Source: Cupriavidus cauae
Lineage (GTDB): Bacteria; Pseudomonadota; Gammaproteobacteria; Burkholderiales; Burkholderiaceae
Assembly: GCF_008632125.1 (NCBI RefSeq)
Contig: NZ_VWRN01000019.1
Coordinates: 99,606 to 163,605, forward strand
Reading direction: 5' to 3'
Length of the DNA: 64,000 bases
The number at the start of each line of letters is the position of its first letter. The stretch's first letter is position 1. Below are positions 19,874 through 28,625 of the stretch, one piece after another. A program made the translations under genes and the position numbers. The notes beneath the pieces were generated by a model, which was not told where the DNA came from, did not search any database, and worked only from the letters and a program-made list of their open reading frames with translations.

Positions 19874-19985
19874 TTTCCGTCGGCGGCGGCCTGCATGGCG
19901 GGCCGCCGTTCTTTTCGCAGGCCGGCGCCGCCGCGCCCGCGATCCGTTTTCCCAAGCCATCGTCTTCATTGTCTTCAGAGTCTCC

Positions 19986-21005
19986 ATGTCCGACCACATC
20001 CTCTCTCTGGTGTCCGCCTGCGTGGGCGCGACCAAGGCCGCCAAGCTGCTGTCGCTGATCGAAACGCCCGCAAGCCTGCCCGCCGGTGCCGCCGGCCAGC
20101 CCAGCCGTGCCGAAATCGCGCACGCGCTGAACGTGGTGCTGTTCGACGGCATCCTGACGCGCGTGCCGACCGGCCGCGAGTACACCGAGGATGTCGCCGC
20201 CGCCGGCGGCAAGGTCAACTTCGACCATGGCGCGCTGCGCACGGTGGCGTGGCAGGCCAATGGCCAGCTGCCTCCTGGCGAGGCGGCCTTCACGCGCTTC
20301 CTGCGGCCGCTGGGCTATCGCCTGAACGGCACCTATCCGCTCGACCGCATCGGCATGACCGGCCGCTCCTATGCGCATGAAGACGCGCCGGACGGCATCG
20401 CGCAGTTCTTCGTCAGCGAATTCCACCCCGAGCGCTTCAGCGCCGAGCTGCAGGCCGCGGTGACCCGCGTGGTGTCGACCTCGGTCGATCCGCTGCGTCC
20501 GGACACGGTGGCGCTGCTGTGGAAGCTCGACCGCGACCGCACGCTGCCGCAGGACGAGGCCATCCACGTGATCTGCAACCTCACCGCCTGCTTCGAGCGC
20601 CATCACGACACGCCGCGGCTGGAGGACTACCAGCGCATCCTGCAGGAATCGGCCGAGATGGCGTGGATCGCCACCGAGGGCAATGCCTTCAACCACGCGA
20701 CCGACCGCGTCGAGGACGTGTTCGCGCTGAGCGACCAGCAGCGCGCGCTCGGCCGGCCGATCAAGGAAAAGGTCGAGGTGTCGGGCAGCGGCCGCGTCAA
20801 GCAGACCGCGTTCCGCGCCGATCCGGTGATGCGCGAGTTCGTCGGCGCCGCCGGCGAGATCGTGATGCGCGAGGTGCCGGGTTCGTTCTACGAGTTCATC
20901 ACGCGCGACCGCTATGCCGATGGCGGCAGCCAGAACAAGCTGGACCTGGGCTTCGATGCCTCCAACGCGCAGGGCATCTTCAAGATGACCGCGGCCACGG
21001 TCTGA
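19986..21005 (+). CDS. hglS: DUF1338 / HglS-type 2-oxoadipate dioxygenase/decarboxylase
   Basis: A 339-residue DUF1338 (VOC-like) protein. HglS is an Fe(II) enzyme converting 2-oxoadipate to D-2-hydroxyglutarate and CO2. The expected metal ligands are visible: His about 81 in NFDHGALRT, His about 236 in AFNHATDR, and Glu about 302 in SFYEFITR. The substrate-binding Arg four residues after the first His is also present (Arg about 85). The ATG at 19986 is chosen because the family begins with this short helical segment. The next gene encodes an enzyme that could oxidise the product to 2-oxoglutarate, which strongly supports the assignment. Confidence 0.8.
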   Translation: MSDHILSLVSACVGATKAAKLLSLIETPASLPAGAAGQPSRAEIAHALNVVLFDGILTRVPTGREYTEDVAAAGGKVNFDHGALRTVAWQANGQLPPGEAAFTRFLRPLGYRLNGTYPLDRIGMTGRSYAHEDAPDGIAQFFVSEFHPERFSAELQAAVTRVVSTSVDPLRPDTVALLWKLDRDRTLPQDEAIHVICNLTACFERHHDTPRLEDYQRILQESAEMAWIATEGNAFNHATDRVEDVFALSDQQRALGRPIKEKVEVSGSGRVKQTAFRADPVMREFVGAAGEIVMREVPGSFYEFITRDRYADGGSQNKLDLGFDASNAQGIFKMTAATV

Positions 21006-21015
21006 GGCCGCGCAG

Positions 21016-22443
21016 ATGTCGTCCAGCAAGGAGCTGATCGGGTTTCTGTCGCAGGCCCATCCGGACCTCGACGTGCTGACCGATGCGACCGACCGCGCCG
21101 GCTACGAGACCGGCGCGCGCTACGGCGTCGGCACCGCCGCGGCGGTGGTGCGGCCGGCCGCGCGCGAGCAGGTGCAGGCCGTGGTGGCCGCCGCGCAGCG
21201 CTTCGGCGTGCGGCTGGTCGTGCAGGGCGCGAACACCGGCCTGGTCGGTGCGTCGACGCCCGATGCGGGCGGCGAGCAGATCGTGCTGAGCACCGCGCGC
21301 CTGAAGGGCGCCATCGCGGTCGACCCGCTGAACCAGTCGGTGACCGTCGGTGCCGGCGTGCTGCTCAGCGAGCTCAATACCCGGCTCGCGCAGGACGGCC
21401 TGTTCTTCCCGGTGGACCTGGGCGCCGACCCGACCATCGGCGGCATGATCGCCGCCAATACCGGCGGCGCGCGGCTGCTCAAGTACGGCGACGTCCGGCA
21501 GAACCTGCTGGGGGTCGAGGCGGTGCTGGCCGAGCCGGCCGGCGAACTGCTGGACCTGAACCGGGCGCTGCGCAAGAACAATGTCGGCTTTGATTTCAAG
21601 CAGCTGTTCGTCGGCACCGGCGGTGCCTTCGGCGTGGTCACCGCGGCGACGCTGCGGGTCTATCCGCTGCCGGCGCAGACCGCCACCGCGCTGCTGGTGC
21701 CCACCGGCGTGGCCGAGCTCGAGGCGCTGCTGCTGGCGCTGAACGCGGAGCTGGGCGATTTCCTGTCGTCGTGCGAGGGCATCTCGCGCGAAGCGGCGCA
21801 GGCCGTGGTGCGCCACCTGGACGATGTCGAGGACCCCTTCGCCGAGATGGAAGGGGCCGACTACGCGATGCTGGTCGAGCTGTCGTCGACGATGCCGAGC
21901 CGCGCCGGCGGGCTCGATCTCGAGGCGCTGCTGATGGACTTCCTGGAGCGCCACTACGGCACGCTGATCGGCAACGCGGTGGTCGGCAAGCCCGAGGCGC
22001 TCTGGCGCCTGCGCCATTCGATCACCGAGTCGATCCGCAACGAAGGCAAGATCATCGCGCTGGACCTGTCGGTGCCGCGCTCGCGCTTCCCGGCGTTCCG
22101 CGCAGAGGCGCGCGCGCTGATCGCCGCGCGCTATCCGTGGCTGCGCATCTACGACTTCGGCCATCTCGGCGACGGCGGCGTTCACCTGAACATGGTCTGG
22201 CCGCTGCAGGACGCGCCGGCCTACGACGAGGCGGTGGCGAGCGAGGTCCGTGCCGAGCTGTACCGGCTGACGGTCGAGCGTTTCGACGGCAGCTTCAGCG
22301 CGGAACACGGCATCGGCCCGTACAACGAACGCTTCTATCGCGATTTCACCGCGGACGCCGTGCTCGGCCATGTCGGCGCGATGCAGTCGCGGCTCGATCC
22401 GCGCCGCACGCTGAGCCGCCTGTGGCTCGGCAAGGGCGAATGA
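21016..22443 (+). CDS. FAD-linked D-2-hydroxyglutarate/D-lactate-type dehydrogenase
   Basis: A 475-residue FAD-binding (PCMH) oxidoreductase. FAD motifs: VRLVVQGANTGLVGAS near residue 72, DLGADPTIGGMIAANTGG near 140, and FVGTGGAFGVVTAATLRVYP near 198. The C-terminal cap carries the metal/substrate motif FGHLGDGGVHLNMVWP and SAEHGIGPYN. These are shared by D-2-hydroxyglutarate and D-lactate dehydrogenases of the GlcD/Dld2 family. It begins 10 bases after the HglS-type gene, and that enzyme makes D-2-hydroxyglutarate, so this is the most likely substrate. Confidence 0.85.
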   Translation: MSSSKELIGFLSQAHPDLDVLTDATDRAGYETGARYGVGTAAAVVRPAAREQVQAVVAAAQRFGVRLVVQGANTGLVGASTPDAGGEQIVLSTARLKGAIAVDPLNQSVTVGAGVLLSELNTRLAQDGLFFPVDLGADPTIGGMIAANTGGARLLKYGDVRQNLLGVEAVLAEPAGELLDLNRALRKNNVGFDFKQLFVGTGGAFGVVTAATLRVYPLPAQTATALLVPTGVAELEALLLALNAELGDFLSSCEGISREAAQAVVRHLDDVEDPFAEMEGADYAMLVELSSTMPSRAGGLDLEALLMDFLERHYGTLIGNAVVGKPEALWRLRHSITESIRNEGKIIALDLSVPRSRFPAFRAEARALIAARYPWLRIYDFGHLGDGGVHLNMVWPLQDAPAYDEAVASEVRAELYRLTVERFDGSFSAEHGIGPYNERFYRDFTADAVLGHVGAMQSRLDPRRTLSRLWLGKGE

Positions 22444-22473
22444 CGGGCCCGGACGAATGACCAGACCGGACCA

Positions 22474-23697
22474 ATGACAAGCACGGACGCCACCATGTTC
22501 CCCTTTGCCTCGGCCTTCCAGCAGCCGGTCGGCTCGCCGATCCGCGAGCTGTTCCCCTACCTGTCCCGCCCGGGCATGATCTCGTTCGCCGGCGGCTACC
22601 CGGCCGCCTCGACCTTCGATACCGCGGCGATCGGCCAGTGCATGGCCGAGGCGCTGGCCAGCCATCCGGCCGAATGCCTGCAATACGGCGCCACCGAAGG
22701 CGTGCCGGCGCTGCGCGAGGCGCTGAGCCGGCAGATGGGGCAGGCCGGCGCGCCGACGCCCGCCGAACGGATCCTGGTGACCTCGGGCTCGCAACAGGGC
22801 TTCGACTTCCTGGTGCGCGCCTTCGTCGAGCCCGGCGTGCCGGTGATCGTCGAGGCGCCGACCTATCCGGCCGCGATCCAGGCGCTGCGCCTGGCCGGTG
22901 CCCGGCTGGTGCCGGTGCGGGCCGATGCCGAAGGGATCGATACCGTCGCGCTGGACCAATGCCTGCGCGACTGCGCGCCGGCCGAGCGCCCGCGCCTGAT
23001 CTATCTGGTGCCGACCTTCGCCAATCCGACCGGCGCGACGTTGTCGCTTCGGCGGCGTCAGGAGGTGCTGCGGCTCGCCGCGCAATACGAGCTGCTGGTG
23101 ATCGAGGACGATCCGTACGGCTGCCTCGCCTTCGACGGCGCGCCGCCCGCGACGCTGCTGTCGATGGCAAACGGCGAGCCCGCACTGCGCGACCGCATCA
23201 TCTACCTGGGCAGCCTGTCGAAGACCGTGGCCCCCGGCCTGCGGATCGGCTGGATGGCCGCGCATCCCGACGTGGTGCGGCGCGCGGTGCTGGCCAAGCA
23301 GGCCTCGGACCTGTGCACGCCGCCGTGGATCCAGCGCGCGATGGCCGCCTATCTGGACGCCGGCCATCTGCGCGGACAGATCGCGCGCATCGTCGCGGTC
23401 TACCGCGACAAGCGCGACGCCATGGTGTCGGCGCTCGATCGCGAGCTCGGCGGCCGCGTCGACTATGCGCGGCCTGGCGGTGGCATGTTCGTCTGGGCCT
23501 CGCTGCCCGAGGGCGTCGATTCCACCGCACTGCTGCGCGAGGCGATCGAGGAAAACGTGCTGTTCGTCCCCGGCAAGGCCTTCCACGTGGCAACCGGGCA
23601 GCCATCACCGGCGCTGCGGCTGTCGTTCGCGACGCCGTCGGTGGCCGAAATCGAAGAGGGCGTACGGCGCCTCGCGCGCGCGTTGGCGAGGGTCTGA
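22474..23697 (+). CDS. PLP aminotransferase, class I (2-aminoadipate transaminase-like)
   Basis: A 407-residue fold-type I aminotransferase of the LysN/MocR-like group. Visible features: ISFAGGYPAASTF at the N-terminus, Asn in PTFANPTGAT, Asp and Tyr in IEDDPYGCLAF, the PLP lysine in LGSLSKTVAPGLRIGW near residue 250, and the carboxylate-binding Arg in PALRLSFATP. It follows the hydroxyglutarate dehydrogenase gene by 30 bases. In this context it would convert 2-aminoadipate to 2-oxoadipate, feeding the DUF1338 enzyme. Other aromatic or branched amino acids are possible substrates by sequence alone. Confidence 0.82.
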   Translation: MTSTDATMFPFASAFQQPVGSPIRELFPYLSRPGMISFAGGYPAASTFDTAAIGQCMAEALASHPAECLQYGATEGVPALREALSRQMGQAGAPTPAERILVTSGSQQGFDFLVRAFVEPGVPVIVEAPTYPAAIQALRLAGARLVPVRADAEGIDTVALDQCLRDCAPAERPRLIYLVPTFANPTGATLSLRRRQEVLRLAAQYELLVIEDDPYGCLAFDGAPPATLLSMANGEPALRDRIIYLGSLSKTVAPGLRIGWMAAHPDVVRRAVLAKQASDLCTPPWIQRAMAAYLDAGHLRGQIARIVAVYRDKRDAMVSALDRELGGRVDYARPGGGMFVWASLPEGVDSTALLREAIEENVLFVPGKAFHVATGQPSPALRLSFATPSVAEIEEGVRRLARALARV

Positions 23698-23821
23698 CGG
23701 GCCCGGGCGGCGGCATTCCCCGGTAATATCGCGGGGCTTCGGGCTTGCCCGTCATCCTGTCCTTGATCGCCTTGCCCGCCGCCTTGCCCGCCGCCCTCCC
23801 GACTGCCTTCCCGACCGCCCG

Positions 23822-24571
23822 ATGGAATATCTGATCATCGCCCTTGGCGCCGCCCTGGCGGGATTCGTGCAGGGGCTGTCGGGCTTTGCCTTCGGCATGG
23901 TCGCGATGTCGCTGTGGGCATGGACGCTGGAACCGCGCATGGCCGCGGTGCTGACGGTGTTCGGCTCGCTGACCGGGCAATTGATCGCCGCGGTGCGCGT
24001 GCGGCGCGGTTTCGATGTCGCGGCGCTGGCGCCTTTCATTGCCGGCGGGCTGGCCGGCATTCCGCTCGGCATGCTGCTGCTGCCGTATCTCGACATGGCC
24101 TCGTTCAAGACCGCGATCGGCGCCTTCCTGGTGCTATGGTGCCCGGCCATGCTGATGGCGCGGCGGCTGCCGCCGCTGCGCTGGGGCGGCCGCAGCGGCG
24201 ATGCCGGCGCCGGCCTGATCGGCGGCGTGATGAGCGCGATCGGCGGGTTCAGCGGCACCGTGCCGACGCTGTGGTGCACCTTGCGCGGCTATCAGAAGGA
24301 CCGGCAGCGCGCCATCATCCAGAACTTCAACCTGACCATCCTGGCCGTGACGATGGCGGTCTACCTGATCGCGGGCAACGTCACCGTCGAGATGCTGCCC
24401 CGGTTCGCGGTGGTCGCGCCCGCGATGCTGATTCCCACGCTGATCGGCGCAAAGGTCTATCACCGCATCGACGAGGCGCGTTTCCGCGCGATCGTGCTGA
24501 CGCTGCTGACGGTGTCGGGCGTGATGATGCTGGCATCGGGTTTGCCGACGGTGCTCGGCCGCATCGGCTAG
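23822..24571 (+). CDS. TauE/SafE-family membrane permease
   Basis: A 249-residue protein of about eight hydrophobic helices with the TSUP family repeats (GFVQGLSGFAFGMVAMSLWA near residue 14 and its counterpart GGVMSAIGGFSGTVPTLW near 137). Such proteins export or import small sulfonates and carboxylates. It follows the aminotransferase by about 125 bases on the same strand and may be part of that operon, perhaps as an anion exporter. It converges on the IclR gene, 25 bases from its stop. Substrate not deducible. Confidence 0.85.
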   Translation: MEYLIIALGAALAGFVQGLSGFAFGMVAMSLWAWTLEPRMAAVLTVFGSLTGQLIAAVRVRRGFDVAALAPFIAGGLAGIPLGMLLLPYLDMASFKTAIGAFLVLWCPAMLMARRLPPLRWGGRSGDAGAGLIGGVMSAIGGFSGTVPTLWCTLRGYQKDRQRAIIQNFNLTILAVTMAVYLIAGNVTVEMLPRFAVVAPAMLIPTLIGAKVYHRIDEARFRAIVLTLLTVSGVMMLASGLPTVLGRIG

Positions 24572-24596
24572 CGACGGCGATGCCGGCGCCGGCCGC

Positions 24597-25418
24597 TCAG
24601 GCCGGCTCGTTGCCGAACGCCTGCCCGAGTTCTTCGCGCAGCAGCCGGCCCAGTTCCACCCTCCGCCCGGGATGCATGCGGCTGCTGATCGCGCCCAGGC
24701 TGATTGCCGCCTCGGCGCCATAGGGCAGCGAGAAGGCGCAGCCCACGCCCGACACGCCGACCGTGATGCTGTCGACGATCTCGGCAAAGCCCTTCTTCCT
24801 CGCACGCTCGACCGCGCTGTTCAACTTGGCCAGCGTCATGCCGTGTTCGGCGTAGAGCGCGGCGCGCCGCTTGAACACCTCGCGGATTGCGTCGTCGCGC
24901 ATCTTCGCCATCAAGGCCAGGCCGCCGGCGCCGATGCCGAGCAGCCGCCGCTGCTGCGGCACCGTGGTGAAGATGCGCACCGGAAAGGGCCCTTCCTCGC
25001 GATGCAGGCAGACGGTGAAGTCGCCCTGCTGCACCACCAGGAACACGGTATCGCCGGACAGCCGCGCCAGCCGCTTCATCGCCGGCAAAACCAGATCGAC
25101 CACCGGCGCCTTGTCGTGGACGGCGGCGCCCAATTGCAGCGCGTCTAGGCCGAGCCGATAGCGCTTGCTGGCCGGATGGCGTTCGGCGAAGCGTTCCTCC
25201 TCCAGGCAGCACAGCAGGCGGTAGGCGGTCGGCCGCTCCAGTCCCGTCGCCTCCACCAGTTCGGCCAGCGTTAGTCCTTCCTCCTGACGATCCGCCATCA
25301 GCCGCAGCAGCTGCAGGCCGCGCCGCAGCGTCTGCGCGCCGGCGGTCCTGGCGCCTGGTTCCCTGGTCTCCTCGGTCTGCCTCACCCCCTTGATTGCCTT
25401 GCTCATCGCATTGTCCAT
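24597..25418 (-). CDS. IclR-family transcriptional regulator
   Basis: A 273-residue IclR protein. The winged helix (about residues 28-90) includes LTLAELVEATGLERPTAYRLL. The GAF-like effector domain (about 100-265) has TVFLVVQQGDFTVCLHREEG and ITVGVSGVGCAFSLP. The start is taken at 25418; an internal ATG four codons later is equally plausible. It is divergent from the enoyl-CoA hydratase operon, with a perfect palindrome in the gap, so it most probably regulates that operon. Confidence 0.88.
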   Translation of the reverse strand: MDNAMSKAIKGVRQTEETREPGARTAGAQTLRRGLQLLRLMADRQEEGLTLAELVEATGLERPTAYRLLCCLEEERFAERHPASKRYRLGLDALQLGAAVHDKAPVVDLVLPAMKRLARLSGDTVFLVVQQGDFTVCLHREEGPFPVRIFTTVPQQRRLLGIGAGGLALMAKMRDDAIREVFKRRAALYAEHGMTLAKLNSAVERARKKGFAEIVDSITVGVSGVGCAFSLPYGAEAAISLGAISSRMHPGRRVELGRLLREELGQAFGNEPA

Positions 25419-25450
25419 ATAGTGGTCATTTGGTGCGGATAAGTTTGTAT

Positions 25451-25472
25451 TGTAGAAACCCTGCTTTCTACA
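25451..25472. promoter_or_regulatory. Putative IclR operator
   Basis: TGTAGAAA-N6-TTTCTACA is a perfect 8-base inverted repeat midway between the IclR start (25418) and the enoyl-CoA hydratase start (25524). Confidence 0.7.
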
Positions 25473-25523
25473 CTGGCCCTCGCCTGACGACAAGACCAAA
25501 CCACACAAGACGAGGAGACCGGG

Positions 25524-26345
25524 ATGGGCGATGCCACCATCGAGATCGAGCAGACAGGCGCGGTACGGCGCCTGTGGTTGTCGCGCGAGAGCGCGCGCAA
25601 TGCCCAAAGCCAGCAAATGCTGGACGAACTGGACGCCGCGCTGCAGGCGGCCGAGCACGACGACAGCGTGCGCGTGGTAGTGATCGGCGGCCGCGGCGCC
25701 CATTTCTCGGCCGGCCACGACCTGAAGGAAGCGCAGGCAAAGCGCGCCGACTTCACGGTGGAGGAACGCTGGGCCTACGAGAGCCGGCGCTATTTCGACT
25801 ACTGCCTGCGCATCTGGGATTTCCCCAAGCCGACCGTCGCGCAGGTGCAGGGCGCCTGCGTCTCCGGCGGCTTCATGATCGCCAATATGTGCGACCTGAT
25901 CGTGGCGGGCGAGTCGGCCTATTTTTCCGATCCGGTGGGCCATACGCTGGGTGCCGCGGCCACCGAGGTGCTGATCCATCCATGGGTGATGGGCCTGCGC
26001 AAGGCCAAGGAGATGCTGTATGCGGGCGGCCGCATCGATGCCGCGGAGGCGCTGCGCATCGGCATGGTCAATCGCGTGGTGCCGGACGCCGCGCTGGACG
26101 ACGAGGCGATGGCGCTGGCCGGGCGCATTGCGCAGGCGCCGCCGTTCGGCCTGCGGCTGATCAAGCGGTCGCTGAACCGGACGCTGGATGCGCAGGGGCT
26201 GCGCTCCGCGCTGTCGGCCCACTTCGATACGCACCAGCTGTCGCACCTGAGCGAAGGCTTTCTGCGGGCGCGCGACGCCGGGTTGGCCAAGGCGATCCAG
26301 TCGGGCCCGGCCCGCGAAGCGCGGAGCGGCAACCATGGCGCATAG
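25524..26345 (+). CDS. Enoyl-CoA hydratase/isomerase-family protein
   Basis: A 273-residue crotonase-fold protein. Oxyanion-hole segments are visible: HFSAGHDLKEA near residue 62 and QGACVSGGFMIANMCDL near 112. Later, VGHTLGAAATEVLIHPW occupies the region where hydratases carry catalytic Glu residues. First gene of an operon with an NDP-forming acyl-CoA ligase (11-base overlap), a Bug receptor and two acyl-CoA dehydrogenases, under a divergent IclR gene. It likely hydrates an enoyl-CoA made by the dehydrogenases. The substrate is unknown. Confidence 0.85.
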   Translation: MGDATIEIEQTGAVRRLWLSRESARNAQSQQMLDELDAALQAAEHDDSVRVVVIGGRGAHFSAGHDLKEAQAKRADFTVEERWAYESRRYFDYCLRIWDFPKPTVAQVQGACVSGGFMIANMCDLIVAGESAYFSDPVGHTLGAAATEVLIHPWVMGLRKAKEMLYAGGRIDAAEALRIGMVNRVVPDAALDDEAMALAGRIAQAPPFGLRLIKRSLNRTLDAQGLRSALSAHFDTHQLSHLSEGFLRARDAGLAKAIQSGPAREARSGNHGA

Positions 26346-28449
26346 GCTCGATCCGCTGCTCGATCCGCAATCGATCGCCATCATCGGCGCCAGCGACGAC
26401 GCCGGCCGCATCGGTGGCATGCCGATCGATCTGCTGACCCGCTTCGGTTACCGGGGCGACATTCATCCGGTCAATCCGAAGTACGAGAGGGTGTTCGGGC
26501 TGCGTTGCCATCCGTCGATCGAGGCACTGCCCGACGGCATCGACCTGGCGGTGCTGGCGATCGGCGCGGAGCAGGTCACGCCGATGCTCGCGCGCTGCCA
26601 CGCGCGCGGCATCCGCGCCGCCATCGTCTATGCGGCCGGCTTTGCCGAGGCCGGCGAGAGCGGCGCCGCGCTGCAGGGCGAGATGGAGGCCTTCGTGCGA
26701 ACCACCGGCATGGTGGTCGCCGGCCCCAACTGCATGGGTTTCGCCAATCTGAATACGCACGCCTATACCGCGTTTGCCTCGGTCTTCCGCACGGCACCGC
26801 CGCAGCACGAACGGGGCACGGTCAGCCTGCTGACGCAGAGCGGCAATGTCTGCGCCGCCGTGTTTGCGATTGCGCGCGAGCTCGGCGTGCCGTTCAGCCA
26901 GTTCATCAATACCGGCAACGAGGCCTGCCTCGATTTCGCCGAATATCTGCAGTTCCTCGCGCAGGACCCGGATACCGACGTGGTGCTCGGCTATATCGAG
27001 GAACTGCGCGACGGCGCACGCTTCATCGACGCGGCGATCGCCTGCGCGGAGGCCGACAAGCCGGTGATCGTGTTCAAGGCCGGCGAGACCGACAAGGGGC
27101 GCGAGGCGGTGCGTTCGCATACGTCGGCGCTGGCCGGCAACCAGCAGATCTATCGCGCCGCCTTCGCGCAGCTGAACGTGATCGAGTGCCAGGACTTCGC
27201 GCAGATGGCGCATCTGGCGGAACTGGCGCGCTACCGGGGCCGCAGCGCCGGCCGCCGCGTCGCGATCGTCAGCATCTCCGGCGCGGTCGGCGCGATCCTG
27301 GCCGACAAGTGCATCGGCGCGGGGCTGGAGGTGCCGACCTTGCCCGAGGCGCTGCAGCAGACGTTGCGTGCCGGCATTCCGGACTATGGCATGGTGTCGA
27401 ATCCGGTCGATGTGACCGGCAACGTCGTCAACGATCCCGGCTTCGTCCGCACCGCGCTGGCCGCGCTGGCGACCAGCGACGCGATCGATGCCGTGATCGT
27501 CTATGCGCCCGGCTATCTGCTCGACCGCATGGCCGACGATCTGATCGACACGGCCGCCGCCCATCCACGCCTGCTGCTGGCGATCGACACCGGCCGCGCG
27601 ACGCGCCGCGACGATCTGCGCGCGCAAGGCGTGCCGGTGATGACCGATATCGGCATGGCGATGCAGACGCTGCCGCCGCTGCTGCAATGGCACGAGCGCC
27701 GCAAGCAGCGGCCGTGGCGCGCGCTGCGGCATCGGCAAGGGCGGGCGGTACGGGAAGGGGGCACGCCGCCGGTGGCGCCGCCCGCCTTGCCCTGCGATGA
27801 ACTTGCGGCGCGCCGCTATCTGGCCGCGCACGGCGTCGGCGATATCGCCGGCCAGGTGGTGCGGCACGCCGACGAGGCGGCCGCCGCGGCGGTAGCGCTG
27901 GGATTTCCGGTGGTGCTGAAGGTGCTCAGCGCCGACCTGCCGCACAAGACCGAGGTTGGCGGCGTGCGATTGAACCTTGGCGATGCCGACGCGGTGCGCA
28001 GGGCCTGCGACGAAATGCTGGCCGGCGTCCGACAGCACGCCCCGCAGGCCCGCATCGACGGCGTGCTGGTGCAGCCGATGTTGAGCGGTGGCGTCGAGCT
28101 GATCGTCGGCGCGGTGCGCGACCCGGTGTTCGGCCCGACGCTGACGGTTGGCTTCGGTGGCGTGCTGACCGAGCTGTATCGGGACGTCAGCCATCGGCTG
28201 CTGCCGGTCGATCGGCGCACCGCCGAGCAGATGCTGCGCGAGCTGCGGGCCTTTCCGCTGCTCGACGGCTTCCGCGGGCGGCCGCTGTGCGACGTGCCGG
28301 CGGCCTGCGCGGCGATCGCCGCGTTCTCGGACGCGGTGCTGGCGCTGGGCGAGGCGGCCGACGAGGTCGAGATCAATCCGCTGCTGGTGCGCGAGCGCGG
28401 GCAGGGCGTGGCGATGCTCGATGCCCTGATCGTGCCGAAGCGCGAGTAA
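26335..28449 (+). CDS. NDP-forming acyl-CoA ligase (acetate-CoA ligase family), alpha-beta order
   Basis: A 704-residue protein. The N-terminal CoA-binding domain begins SIAIIGASDDAGRIGG. The central ligase-CoA domain contains the VRSHTSALAG segment typical of the family. The C-terminal ATP-grasp domain (about residues 480-700) has GFPVVLKVLSADLPHKTEVGG. It activates a free carboxylic acid to its CoA ester at the cost of a nucleoside triphosphate, or runs in reverse. It overlaps the hydratase gene by 11 bases, so it should supply that operon's CoA substrate. A short Lys/Arg-rich linker (about residues 460-480) joins the parts. Confidence 0.85.
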   Translation: MAHRLDPLLDPQSIAIIGASDDAGRIGGMPIDLLTRFGYRGDIHPVNPKYERVFGLRCHPSIEALPDGIDLAVLAIGAEQVTPMLARCHARGIRAAIVYAAGFAEAGESGAALQGEMEAFVRTTGMVVAGPNCMGFANLNTHAYTAFASVFRTAPPQHERGTVSLLTQSGNVCAAVFAIARELGVPFSQFINTGNEACLDFAEYLQFLAQDPDTDVVLGYIEELRDGARFIDAAIACAEADKPVIVFKAGETDKGREAVRSHTSALAGNQQIYRAAFAQLNVIECQDFAQMAHLAELARYRGRSAGRRVAIVSISGAVGAILADKCIGAGLEVPTLPEALQQTLRAGIPDYGMVSNPVDVTGNVVNDPGFVRTALAALATSDAIDAVIVYAPGYLLDRMADDLIDTAAAHPRLLLAIDTGRATRRDDLRAQGVPVMTDIGMAMQTLPPLLQWHERRKQRPWRALRHRQGRAVREGGTPPVAPPALPCDELAARRYLAAHGVGDIAGQVVRHADEAAAAAVALGFPVVLKVLSADLPHKTEVGGVRLNLGDADAVRRACDEMLAGVRQHAPQARIDGVLVQPMLSGGVELIVGAVRDPVFGPTLTVGFGGVLTELYRDVSHRLLPVDRRTAEQMLRELRAFPLLDGFRGRPLCDVPAACAAIAAFSDAVLALGEAADEVEINPLLVRERGQGVAMLDALIVPKRE

Positions 28450-28502
28450 GGCAGGGCCACGCACCGCGGGTAGCGCGCGGCACCACGCACGCACCCCAGG
28501 CA

Positions 28503-28543
28503 TCACGCGGGCACCACGCGGGCACCACGTGGGCACCACGTGG
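28503..28543. repeat. 12-bp tandem repeat upstream of the Bug gene
   Basis: Three to four copies of GGGCACCACGYG between the acyl-CoA ligase gene and the second Bug gene, flanked by further CACCACG fragments. Confidence 0.7.
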
Positions 28544-28625
28544 GCCGCTGAGACACCGCGGGCCGCGCGGATAACGCGCCGAAACCACGAAGCGCAATAC
28601 AACAACAATCGAGAGGAGACTGACC

